Shown piece after piece: positions 47,963 to 58,972 of a stretch of DNA of 64,000 bases. Origin of the DNA: Gymnorhina tibicen (Eukaryota > Chordata > Aves > Passeriformes > Artamidae); the NCBI GenBank assembly GCA_013399875.1, contig VXAZ01002362.1, positions 575,916-639,915 on the forward strand, in the 5' to 3' direction. Numbering within the stretch: position 1 is the stretch's first letter; each line of letters starts with the position of its first letter. The translations under genes were made by a program, and so were the position numbers. Under the pieces are notes generated by a model, which was not told where the DNA came from, ran no database searches, and saw only the letters and a list, made by a program, of their open reading frames with translations.

Positions 47963-48827
47963 ACCTCTGTTTGGTTTCTAAACTCAGGACCAGAGCTGTG
48001 GTATCACTTCAGGCAGTGGCAGAGGGCTGTTCAAGGGGCTCCACGAGCATGGCTGATCCCGTGTGTAGCCAGTGCCATGAGACACACAGAGCCGTGCTGC
48101 AGGAATGGGCATTTGGCTCTGCTCCTCTCACCTGATTACACCTTCTTTCCCCTCCAGTGTGACTGGCACTGCTCAGCTTCTGTGCCCACAAACTGGGCAC
48201 GTTTCCAGCCCATTATTAGTCACCTTATGTCCATGTTCTTGAGATCAACTGCCCCAGTCTTCCCTTATCTTTTTTCCTTTACCGTATGTTATTTGGAAGG
48301 CAAACTTCATGAGAAGGACCATGTCTAGCTTAAATTTGTTCATTGCATAGCACATAAGAAACATTAATAATAGCAATAGCATAATCAATCACAGCATCAC
48401 AGTAACACATGAGTTAATGTTCCTTAAAATCCTATGTCAGCTTACTGAATTACAAGCAAACATTTGATATACGAACTAAAGGCCTCATGTACTTGCCAAG
48501 GCTCAAGGCCAGTTCACGGATTCACATCTCTCTCTGACACTGCTGCTCATTGTAGACCTCCCCAGAGCAGTGTAGGGTGGTCTCATTTTTTCCTTATACC
48601 CGGTGCTAGGGATGTTAACAGCTACAAGAAATGCACCCAGAGAGAAGAGGTAGAACTTGGTTTAAAGGAGGCACTGGTTTTAAAGAAGTTTTGTATATTT
48701 AATGTTTTAAAGTCTGGCTTTGGGATGTCAGCATTTTGGAATTGTGGAAGGGGATCATACAGTTAATACTTCATCCACTCAGAAACAGAAGACTCTGCTT
48801 TCTCAAGGAATTTCAAAGAATTTCTAC

Positions 48828-48862
48828 TGGTATAAATCGCTGTAATTCTGCTGATTTGAAAG
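48828..48862. repeat. Weak relic of an old amniote foldback repeat
   Basis: TTCTACTGGTATAAATCGCT followed by GTAATTCTGCTGATTTG resembles the 'acactggtgtaaatcactgtaactccattgattt' phrase of the foldback family. Confidence 0.35.
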
Positions 48863-48934
48863 AGGAAGGAGACAAGAAGGATGTCCTGGCGGGGGGTAGG
48901 TTAATCCCCCTGGGGTTGCCAGACTGATGAACTA

Positions 48935-49075
48935 TTCCCTGTTTTGCTACAGATTTCATGTGTGACCTTGGGCAAATCACTCTCCCTCTCAATATCACAG
49001 TTTCCCATCTGTAAACTGGTGAGAGCAACAACCGCCCTGCCCCAGAGGGGTGTTTGGAGGATAAATATGTTACAG
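48935..49075 (+). mobile_element. MIR / CORE-SINE, central and 3' part
   Basis: TTCATGTGTGACCTTGGGCA, AATCACTCTCCCTCTCAATA, TCACAGTTTCCCATCTGTAA, ACTGGTGAGAGCAACAACC and GGTGTTTGGAGGATAAATAT follow the MIR core closely. The 'tgtgaccttgggcaaatcac' part is almost unchanged from consensus, unusual for such an old element. Confidence 0.85.
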
Positions 49076-50840
49076 GCTTGGAGCTGCTGGAGCACAATAG
49101 TGACAAGGTTCCGACAAATCCTGAAGATAGATAGAAGCTGACAATCAGGCAGACTGCTATTAGCAGCTGATTCATTCTCTCTGCTTAATGCATATTTTTA
49201 GCAGGCTGTTATTGACTAGACAGGCATACAAGTCTGTCAATTAACAATGTTATAATGAACTAAATCTCTGCACCAGTAGCCTTTGCAGGGTGAATTCAGA
49301 ACTCCTCAACCCTGTGGCATAACACCTGCAATACTAATAAAGGGTGAAGATTTTCCTGTAAGTCAAGTGGAGATGCCATGTGCTGTGCCCAGGCACAACT
49401 GGCATTTCCACTGAGGGGTTCTGAGCCGCTTCGTGTGCAGTACACTGACAATTAAGAAGTCTTAGGTGGCCATGGATTTATTACAATGTGTTCATAAACC
49501 CTTGTCAAGGCACCATTTCAATACAACTCGTGGCCAGACATTCCAGTGATTGGTGCTTAGAGCCCCTCTTGCAAGCTGCAATATGATCAGGGAACACTGC
49601 TTAATTGTATTTCTTTTACAAAGTGATGAAATGTAAAGCTCTGCTCCCGGCTTGCTGACTGGCACAGGAGTCTCAGCAAATATGTGATTCTCGCACTGCA
49701 GCTGGACTCTAATGACATGAAAGGTGCTAATGCAATGCAACTGGAACCTTTAATTATCCTGGTGACTAACAGGAAATCTCTCAAAGGGTCCAGGAGAAAG
49801 GGCCTTATTCTTCGTGGAGAGTTCTCTGAACTGTGCTTAGAAACGGGGACAGACAAATGGCAAATCTAAATAGACCCGAGTACCAGAGCTGCAGTGTCTG
49901 GGAGAAGGTTTCTCTTTCCTTTGGCAATTAGCTTGTCAGACATTGTAAGTAGAGAGAGGGAGAATAACACTGGACCCATTACTGAGTTACAGGAATTGGT
50001 TCCTAAACTTGTTCCGCATCCGGCAGGTAACTGGCTAAACCTGCTGATGAAACAAAAAGATTTGGATTGACTTTGAATGTGTTTGTGTTCAAGGAAGAGA
50101 AAGAGTGACAGACAGACAGCTGTCTCCCACTTGCTAATTGAGTGGTGACTGTCAGATCTTAATGTACCTTGGGGATCATTTCTGTTTGATACAGACTTTC
50201 AGATCCTGTTTCTTAAACTTTCTGTATCAAAAATCTTTTTATTGGTGAAGCATCCAAGCTGAAAACCATGCAGGCCACATTGCCTGGATTTTACGGAGAA
50301 ATGCACAATGTATGTAGGGCTGGGTAGTTTGTCACGTTACTTGGTGCTATTGCTGCCTGGTTTTCAGACTGCTGCAGATTCAGCCTTGTGTCACCATCAG
50401 CTACATCAGTTTTTCTCCACTAATTATGTCAACCACAGATAGAAAGGGAACAAGGGCTAATATGACTTATATGATATTACCTGGCAGCTCAGAGGTAGGA
50501 GTAGTCTGCAGATATAAGAGGAAAACTGTGTCTGTGTCTTTATTCACCCTTTCTCTCAAGCCCTGGACAAAACTTGGCAGTGCTGGATAATACATCAGTT
50601 ACAGGGATTTTAAGGACAGAATAAATCACTTTCCTGAAGAAATTAAAAAATCAATGCCATTATGCAAACCATGGAATTTAATCTATGTCCCAAATATTAC
50701 AGAAGTTAGGGAGCTCTTGAGCTGCTGAAGGAGCCGTGGTGGTGCTGAGAGTGTTAGGGGTCAAGGCAGGGAGTCAGAAATGCAGATCAAGTCTTGCCTC
50801 TCACGTCACGTTCTTGTGGCATGGCACATATGCACTACAG
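49076..50840. other. Single-copy DNA, no gene recognised
   Basis: Evenly complex AT-rich sequence. No frame with known content, no named repeat. Confidence 0.4.
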
Positions 50841-50940
50841 CGTGTGTGTGTGTGAGTGAGTGTGCAAGGGTGTGTGTGAGAGTGTAAGGGCATGCAAGGG
50901 GGTGTGTGAGAGTGCAGCTGTGTGCACATGCATGTCTGCG
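50841..50940. repeat. GT-rich degenerate minisatellite
   Basis: Begins as (GT)n and (GTGA)n, then repeats blocks of the form GTGTGTGAGAGTG(T/C)A with AAGGGCATGCAAGGGG spacers (for example near 50870 and 50902). It creates a His/Thr/Leu-rich frame on the minus strand that is not a gene. Confidence 0.8.
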
Positions 50941-51943
50941 TATGGACTGCTTCACTACCGGGTTCACAATTGTGCCGGGCAAGGCATGGCCTCGCATTTC
51001 TCAGGTGAAAATGGTGCTGTGCTCCCTTAAACTAAACCAAACCAAAATAAGAGATTCCCTGTGCATTCAAAATCACTTTTTACCAGCCAGTTCTAGTCAT
51101 GAGCCCCCCAAAATGCAGAAGGAGCTCTATCAGTGCCTTTGAAGCCTGGAAATGTATTGTTGCTGCCACCATGCAAGCCCAGGCAGTCCTAAGTCTGCTA
51201 CTTCTCTCTGTTCCTGCTCTTCTGGTTAAGTGCACCTGGGAATAAGTAATTGTTTATGTCATAAAAAATTCATCATAAACAAATGGGATGGGCAAGCCAG
51301 CTGAGCAAATGCTGGGGAAATTAGTTAAAAAACTCAGGGATTGGTATAATTGGTAGTGCACTTCTCGGGATCAGGATGAAAGCTGTGTGTTTTATATGAA
51401 AGTATAAGAGGGGACAGGCACTGTGTGTACCTGGAGAGAGAGAAAGCATTCCATGTGTAACTGTGGCTTGGCAAAAACATGGGCACTGTTGTTAGAAACA
51501 CACAGAACAGATCACTGGCAGAGCAGAAGAGTGATGTGATAAGAAATTTAAAGGCCAATTTTAAATCTCTCGCAGCGATCTCTGATTTACATCAGTGCAA
51601 ACAAGGGCAGAGACATGGCCTAAGTCAGAGCTGTAGGCATTGTTCGAATGTCTCGGTTGTTTTGTTTTTGTTTTGTTTCCTATATAGATAAAAGATAAAG
51701 AAAGCATATATTCTTTGTTAAATAATGCTCAGTGCTAAGGGACTTTCCAGGTCCTAAAGCTGAGGCTGAACGACTCTGCTTACATATGGAATTGCAGCTG
51801 ATCCAAGAGCACAGAAAATAAACAGTACATATTCCTCCATCCCTTGAACCCTGTGAGCTACTTTTGTGGTTATCATTCCCTTTGCTATTGCCTTATCTCT
51901 CGCCATGTTTACAGGATTCACCTCGTCTGCTACCCAGAGCCGC
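50941..51943. other. Single-copy DNA, no gene recognised
   Basis: A (TTTTG)n patch lies near 51659-51680. Nothing else was seen. Confidence 0.4.
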
Positions 51944-52050
51944 CTGCCAATCACAGAGGACCTGGGAGCACAGGGAGAGGTTGGTTAAGAGCAACCCTTG
52001 GCATGGCGTGGCAGGCGGCGCCCTGATAGCGCCAAATACCGCGGTGAGGG
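51944..52050. promoter_or_regulatory. Candidate small promoter/enhancer with CCAAT and E2F words
   Basis: CCAATCA (51947-51953) lies about 75 bases before GCGCCAAA (52029-52036), the reverse complement of the E2F consensus TTTGGCGC. Between and around them is a tight CpG cluster (GGCGTG, GGCGGCGCC, ACCGCGG). GGCGC (52017-52021) and GCGCC (52029-52033) also form a hairpin stem. The surrounding DNA has almost no CpG. No ORF or first exon was recognised next to it, so function is only inferred from the words. Confidence 0.3.
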
Positions 52051-55000
52051 GACAACAAATGGAAATGTCAGTGGGACTGTGCAGAGCTGGGAATTAAAGA
52101 GCCTTGTTGTAACGGTGTGCTGAGCAGGGAGGCCATTATCCAGAGGGAGTGTGTGTATGGGAGACCCACTGAGGGATCTGATACTCGGTGTAGCTGCGGG
52201 TTTCCAGACAGACTCAACTGCAGCATGATTAGATTTAGACCATTTCTTCTTTGTCATTCCATTAGCAAGCAATAAAGCATGATGGATGTGGATGAGAAAA
52301 ACTAGATCTGGACTCTAAGGCACCCAATCCTAGACCCTTCCAGGGCAGGTAAGAGACTTCAGCCACTGCCTTGCTTCTTTTATTTCCTGACTGGGTCAGA
52401 GACAGCTCTTATTATGGATGCTCAGTCTTTGCACCACGGTGGAGTTGCCCACTGGTGGCAGCCTCTTCCAGACTGTTGGCCAATCTTTGTTACCATTCTG
52501 TCACTCCTGTCTTGGTCCCATATGGATAATGCACATACCAAGCTGTAAACACATTCCTTAGCAATTAAGTGTCCTGGCTAGAAAACAACCCAATGGCAAT
52601 ATTACATAAATTTAAGTTGCCCAGGAGGTAATCCCATTTTCTTATTTGGCTGCCTGTCATTTTACAATTGAACGGCAAGAAGTTCTTGTCATTGTTGCAC
52701 GTTACATTTGTGTAACAACGAATCGGCCGCCAAATGGCTGCAAGTCAAGAAGCACAGTGAGCCTGATGCTAGGAACTACAGAGCCAGTCAATCCGAGCAG
52801 TATTTGGTAACCCTAAGATATCTCTGAGAAGTTAAAAGTGAGAAATGTCGCTAAGATAGAAGTATTTTCTACACTGTAAACAAAAGTGAAAAAATGCAAC
52901 TTGCAAATATTTGCCTGCAGATCTCTGGGTGCTGCTGAGTGTGCTTCACTTTGTGTTTCTAACAAAGAACGTTCTCCAAGCAGCCTGAATCACTGCAGCA
53001 TTGCTCTTGTACACCATGGCATTTGGATTCCTTCTGGACTGCAACCTCTTTCGTTGTTTGCTTAAACACCTAGCTATTGACACAAGTAATTTAGCTGCAA
53101 ATCTCCACTTCCCTGGGAAAAAAGTCCTTCAAAGGCTGCTTAAGTGCTTAAAACCATGGCCTCAGTACTCTCCCAAGGTTGCAAAACCCAGAGGAAAATA
53201 ACCCAAATGCCTTTAATTTAAATTGGAAGTTACAATTTTTCCTCAAGCTCATGATTTTTGGTGAGCCTGACTCACAATTTAGAATGCTTCAGCTTTGCAG
53301 TACCCCATGATGTAGACACAGCCTCTGCAAGATGGGTCCAAACAGCCTCCTAAAGATAATTTATTAGTTCTCCCTTCCATTGCCCTCTCTTTTGTTGGAA
53401 GCATTTAATCCATTATTTTTACATGGTCTTTCTGCCTGTATTTTTTTGGTTTTTTTAGAAATACTTGTGGATTTAGGGCATCAATAGAAAATTCTTCTAT
53501 TTTAAAATTGAAGGATGAAAACCAGCGTAATGAACTTGCCACTTCCTTAAAGTTCTGGTAACTTGGGTGTGATCTGATGGTACAGAATGATTCATGGGAT
53601 AAAATTATAGACTTATGCAGGTGTGTACAAGAGCCTGGGTGGGGTGTAGTCAAACAGGGAATTTTATATGGCAATAAACATGGGCATGTGGTATAAAGAA
53701 ACTGTACTGCCTTCAAAAAACCCTTATTTTATTTTATTTTTATTTGATAAGGACAAATTGAATGACCAGAATGGTCAAATACAGACATTGCTTTCCTCTT
53801 CTTCTGGCAGAGTCCAACAGAGATAGCAATGTGTACCTTTAAGCAGGTGTAACCTGGGTCTGATTCTCAGCAAATGTGCAGCTCATGCCTAGATTCTCAT
53901 TCCTGAAGCCTGGCTTTATTGGAATTGGACAACATGGCAGAACCTAAGCTGAGGTAAACCTTCGTCTGAAGAGAACATTTTTGGGACTTTCTCCTTGCAC
54001 CACCTTTATCACAGTGACTGTCAGTCTTGTTCTGGGGAGCCCCATCTCGTCTGGCTGCTGGACCAAGAGAAAAAGCTCTGTCCCTGCGAGCAGGGAGCTG
54101 CAATCTCACACCTGATCAGTGCCAGATACACTGAAGGTCAGAAGGCCAAAGGTTGAGAAATCTGGCTTGCAAAGCAAATAGAAATGTTTCTGTTTGCAGA
54201 CAGAAATGCTGACTGTACATAGAGCCACAGGAACTTCCAAACCACAAGAATTGCTTCTCACTGCTTCCCTCTTCATCTTCTGTTCCTCCACCACCAACCT
54301 TTTCTCTTTCTTGCCGCTCTTGGCCTGAAATTCTTCTTGCCTGAAGCCCCTGCTGTCTGAGACAGCCTACACATGTCTGCCTGAACATCTCTGCTGCTTT
54401 CAGACCTCGTTAGAAGAGAGATTTAAAAAAAAAGACACGAACTTGGAAGCTGGTATAAAGTTACGCAGCTCTGCTGAAATCAGGGGAGTTAGGCAAATAA
54501 GAATTTTTCAAATGTCAGGGACAAATGTTTTGCTTTTTTTTTCTTCATGCCGTTTCTCTCTCCCTCTGTGGTTTGTTATCATTCAGCTCTACAAAGCTTT
54601 GTTTAACTCTAGGAAAGGCCATAGGAGTTGGAATTAGATCCAATTTTGTTTGCACAGGAGTGTGTGGCTAAGGCTGGGCCTTTGAAAAGGGTGTATTACA
54701 CACTCTGGAGGTTTTGGGAGATCATTGTAACTCTTGCTTGAGGGTCAGACAGTACCAGACTCATTCTTCTCTTGTAACATCTTATTCCACAGACAAGTCC
54801 CATTTGCCAGAGTAAAGGACACAGTAAGAGTATCTTTCCTGAGGAAGGATATCTGTCACTTGTGCTGAGAGAACTCTGAGAGGTGTGTTTTATGGTATGT
54901 ATGGGGCTCTGGCCTACACATGGTTCTTGTGTACTAATCATTATCCCCATATACTCCAACACTTCCCAGATCATGACTAGAGCTGTATGTTGGGCCTTGG

Positions 55001-55125
55001 AAGTCCATAGGCTCCTTAGCAAAGAGATGACAGAAAATTACTCCACTTTGTACCAGCCAGGTGTAGTTTTTGGGCTCTTGACAAAGTCGGGCTGGTTGGA
55101 GGAGTGTGTTCATCTACAGCAGCAG
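52051..55125. other. Single-copy DNA, no gene recognised
   Basis: Positions 52655-52760 contain CpG-bearing sequence (AACAACGAATCGGCCGCC) within AT-rich flanks and look like a possible conserved non-coding element. No known-domain frames. Confidence 0.4.
53724..53745. repeat. (ATTTT)n simple repeat
   Basis: About four units of ATTTT with one extra T. Confidence 0.85.
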
Positions 55126-55170
55126 ATCAGCATTTCCTGATACCTGGTATCAGCATTTCCTGATACCTGG
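55126..55170. repeat. 23-bp tandem duplication
   Basis: ATCAGCATTTCCTGATACCT is at 55126 and at 55149, each followed by GG. The two copies are identical over 22 bases. The unit itself contains ATCAG...CTGAT, so each copy can fold. Confidence 0.95.
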
Positions 55171-55844
55171 ACAATCTGCCAAGGAGGAGAGATGAGGTGC
55201 TGGAGAACACAAGCTTTAGAAGTACAGATCTCCTCACATGTCACTGCTACCAGCCCAGCATAAATCCAGTCTATTCACGTGAGCATAAAGCCCACCCCAG
55301 ACTGTCCAGAAAACAAAATCAGAATGCAGTACTTCTCTGCGTAAATAACTAGCAATTCCTGAGGAAATGGGTCCCAGATTTCTCTATGAATTGGGGCCTT
55401 AAGTTCTGACATAGGGAGCTATTCATGGAGGAAATTCTAATTGAGTCAGGTTGTGCTTTTTCCACAAATTGTTTACCCTCTGTCTGGGTCTTTACTGGAT
55501 TCCTGAAGGGACCTGTGTTGCACCCAGGTGCTGTGGGGGGTAGGCAGATTTAGGTGAGCACTCTTCACAAGCAGAAGTCAAATTCTAAGGGTAGGAAACA
55601 TGTCTATGGTCCATAAGAGGGAAAGATCATATGGTCACCATCTGGGGCTCAGGGATGGCTCTCTGCACTGAAATAGCAATTGCTGTGCCTTGCTGTGTTT
55701 CCACAACAGCAACCAAATTGGTGACATTGGAGAAAATTAATGCCACCTGTCCACTAATTCCCTGATTATTTGCTATACAAGCTCCAGTGTTTTTAAAAAG
55801 AGAGACTGCAACATAATGGATCTGGAGTCTCATCTCTGACAGGT

Positions 55845-55915
55845 GTGTGTTGAAGTGAGTGGAGTTATCCTGGTGTAATCTAAGTTAAAAGGAAGAAACA
55901 GGCCCTGTATTCTAT
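55845..55915. repeat. Weak relic of an old amniote foldback repeat
   Basis: AGTGAGTGGAGTTATCCTGG and TGTAATCTAAGTTAAAAGG, then ACAGGCCCTG, resemble the 'caatggagttactcc...ggtgtaactgag...ctggccc' phrase. Confidence 0.35.
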
Positions 55916-55960
55916 GTTGAAATTCTCTCATGAAACGTTTCCCAGAAATATCAAAGAATA

Positions 55961-56078
55961 TTAAAGTTCTTTGGGAGCAGGGACTCTCTCATACTGTGTG
56001 TGAACAGTGGCCAACACAATGGGGCTTGCTTTTGGCAGAGACCTCTAGGAGCTGCAGCAGTGCATGTAATAACACCTA
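55961..56078 (+). repeat. Old amniote interspersed repeat, 3' region
   Basis: TTAAAGTTCTTTGGGAGCAG, GGACTCTCTCATACTGTGTG, TGAACAGTGGCCAACACAAT, GGGGCTTGC, GACCTCTAGGAGCTGCAGCA and GTGCATGTAATAA follow in order a repeat I know from turtle and bird DNA ('tgtaagctctttggggcagggactgtctc...tacagcgcctagcacaatggggcc...ctctaggtgctac...aataa'). Its opening is the reverse complement of the phrase at 45648 and 60385, so the window has three copies in two orientations. Confidence 0.6.
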
Positions 56079-56261
56079 ACTACACCTCCAAGACACGGTG
56101 CAGGGAAGTACATCATGTTAACTTGGTTGAGTGCCTGCCTAACCTGTGATTTAGAGGGGCCCCTCCCTCAGCGTTCAAAGGAGGAAATGAAATCTTCCCC
56201 AGGGAAGAAATATCCTGACCTTTCAGGGTCTGTGTGTATCGGCTACAAGGAGGAGCAGGAA

Positions 56262-56450
56262 TGAGGACGCTTGGGTTTAGTTCCCCAGTTTGGCTACCTG
56301 GCCTTTGGCAAATCACTTAATTACTCTGGTTTACAATTGCCCAATTGTCATAATAATTCTTTTCTTTCCCATAGCAGGGTGGGGATGGACAGAAGGAAAG
56401 CAAATTCTTCCTACATTTATGATTACAGAGGGCTTTAAAGTGCTCTGGAG
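56262..56450 (+). mobile_element. MIR / CORE-SINE
   Basis: GGACGCTTGGGTTTAGTTCC, CCAGTTTGGCTACCTGGCCT, TTGGCAAATCACTTAATTAC and TCTGGTTTACAATTG, then after a short gap AGAGGGCTTTAAAGTGCTCT, match MIR in order. The middle around 56350-56420 is disrupted. Confidence 0.65.
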
Positions 56451-58439
56451 AAAGGGCAAAGGGGCAGGAATACACCACATCCATCTCTGCTAGCTGGTCC
56501 CTAAAAGCATTGACTTACAAGGCAGGCTTGCTCACTGCCTTCAGTGGTAATTTTGTAAGGACACAGTTGCTTAAGGTAACCTTTTCCAAAGCATGCCAAT
56601 GAGCGTCCCAAATTCCCTTGAAAGTGAAGGAGTCTCAGACTTTACATTGCAGAAATATACCTGAGCCCTCACTGCGTTTGAAAACAACTGAATCCATTTT
56701 TTTCCCATGTAAAGAGTATGAAATTATAGGGCCATCAACTGACCTAAGGAACTTAACGCCCATAACAGTAAAATCTAGAAAATGAATATCCCATAACTAA
56801 CATGTTACTGAGCAGAGAATTTTCTCTTTATTGTAAAGATCATATCGAAACCCTCCGCAGACTTGCCTGATTCACTAGCCATGAAATCTTGGTCTCATCC
56901 TTTGATCTTTCTTCAGATACTACTTCATGTAAGAATAAGGCAGACTCCCTTGGCTTGCCTCCAGCAGGGAGAGACTGAGGGAATTTCAGTGCTTCTCTGG
57001 GCTAATTAGCCGCTTGCAGGACCCCAGAGAAGTGTAATCCACAGTTTCCCTTCACTACATCCATTCCTCTAAAAGCCCGGATCTTGGTCTTTACTCAGCA
57101 CTGTGAATTGTGGGGCTGACAGAGGTTTCTAATTCCAAATTACAATGAACTTCTAGCAAGGCCCAGTTCTTATGGAAGAGCCGTTGTGTGGAGATAGGTG
57201 AACAGTGTCTAAGGAGGTTTGTAGATACCTACAGTATTGGGTGCTATGGAGGTATTAACTTCTTCCTTCTCTTAATTCACTCCACGGGCTACACATGGCT
57301 GTCAGGAATGGAAGAGGGAAAAGCAGAGAAACTGTCTGTGGGAAAAGCTGCATTCCATACCCACAATACAAATTTTTTCCTGCCTAACTCTAAGTTATTT
57401 TGCTTTCTTGCTGTATATCTAACTCCCAAGGAAAGATCTTGCTGATTCAGCCTGAACCCTCTTCTGTTGAGTCACCTCCTTTAGCTTCCAAATTAAAAGG
57501 CCAATAATTGCCTGTATATGAAGATTTAGACAAATGCTGCCTTTTAACCTCAGCATGAGCTGTATGTGAATTTCCTGCTGTTCTGTGTGAAAAGCCTAAT
57601 TTAGGAGAGACTGTAGTTAGAGACCAAACTATTGGATGAGCTGTTCTTCCCTCCACACATGGAGCCACAGCTCCAGACATCCAGGTCCCCCAGTGCAAGA
57701 TAAACCCTGCTGGAATGCTGCATTCCAAACTGAAGACTTCTCAAGAAAGCTAAGATCTGATGCCAGATCCCAGTTGCAGTTAGGAGCAGGAATCTATCTA
57801 ACATCAGGCAAAGGACAACCTGGCCCTTTTTCCTGTGAGCTCTTTGCACCTCACATCTTCCATCCTTTGCCTTTCTGAGCCCCAAATACCGGAACTGCCC
57901 TAGAGCTTTGCTGAGCCCAACATAAATCTGTCCTCAGGAGCAGCATCTGCCTCCTCCAGCTGCCCTGCTGGGTAATCTAACAGTGCTTCCCCTTCCCAGG
58001 TCTCTGCCTTTCCTTCCCGTGCTCTCAAGCCCTCTGCTGTGATCACTTCCTCCTGCTAAAGCCTGATTCCTCTTGCTTCTACTCTTGTCAGTCAAGAGTT
58101 GTTGTTCTCAAGGGACACTGATGCAGAACATGAACCTCCTTCTATAACCCCTTCAATGTCTTTTGCTGCTGCCTTGCATTGGGGCAGGCAATGCTGCCAT
58201 CTCCAACATGAAGTGGGAGGAAGGACGTGCTCAAAACACGGAACAAAGAAGAGTTCCAGTTTGAGTTTGTACCTTATTTCTCTCTGCTTCTGTTCCCCGA
58301 TCAAATCAACAGACGTGTGGCATTTCTCTTCCTGCCCTTGGTGCTCTGGAAACAAGGGAGGCAGGCTGGTGGATTAGGGTAATGTCAGGGTGCAGCAGGC
58401 ACTGTCTGCTCCCCAAGACAGGGATAACGCGGCTGCAAG
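56451..58439. other. Single-copy DNA, no gene recognised
   Basis: Near 56602-56640 the words AATTCCCTTGAAAGTGAAGG and AGTCTCAGAC suggest one more worn foldback copy. Frames at 57447-57885 (-) and 58092-58377 (both strands) have no known domain. Confidence 0.4.
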
Positions 58440-58720
58440 GTCAGGGTCCTCACCAGCCAGGGCCCATCCCACAGCCCTCAAGGGAGGCAAGCAGGGCTGG
58501 TCTGGGAGTCCAGAGCATCAGACAATTTTGTGGTGATGAGGCAGGTCAGACCTCAAGCCAGGAAGTGAATCCACAGGTTAGGATCAGGCCTAGTAAGGCT
58601 AATAATGGTCAAACACAGCCCAGTTATCACCAGCCAGGTCTACAGCGATGAGCTTGGCCTGAGTCAAGCTGGGAAATTAGCGGGTCAAGATCAACAAGGT
58701 CCCTGGACAGGCACAGGCAC
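58440..58720. repeat. AGGTCA-like internally repetitive stretch
   Basis: Words of the type (A/C)AGGTCA, GGTCAGACCTCAAGCCAGGA, GGTTAGGATCAGGCC, GGTCAAGATCAACAAGGTCC recur at irregular spacing. This gives a Gln/Gly/Ser-rich frame on the plus strand. It looks like an old repeat or a decayed tandem array. I cannot name it. Confidence 0.3.
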
Positions 58721-58885
58721 CTCTGTGTGTGAGCTGGGGACAGGCACTCAGCTTTGCTCATTGGTGACTGGAGACACAGGGCTGAGCTTCAGTGAGATTC
58801 CTGGCCACGGGCAGAGGGTGGAGGCTGCAGGTCAGACAGATTAGGGCCATTAAAACTTATTAGTGCTCTCAGATCCCTTATAGAC

Positions 58886-58972
58886 AGGTATTATTTCTGG
58901 CTCTGCCACTGACTTCCGGATGATCTTGGACGAATCCCCTCCCCTGTGCTTCTCCACGTTACCTGAGTTTAA
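58886..58972 (+). mobile_element. MIR / CORE-SINE fragment
   Basis: GGTATTATTTCTGGCTCTGC, CACTGACTTCCGGATGATCT, TGGACGAATCCCCTCCCCTG and TGCTTCTCCA match MIR from 'cggctctgccactta' to 'ctgtgcctcag'. Confidence 0.75.

Noticed and set aside
50806..50997. His/Thr/Leu-rich minus-strand frame
   Set aside because: It is the translation of the GT-rich minisatellite.
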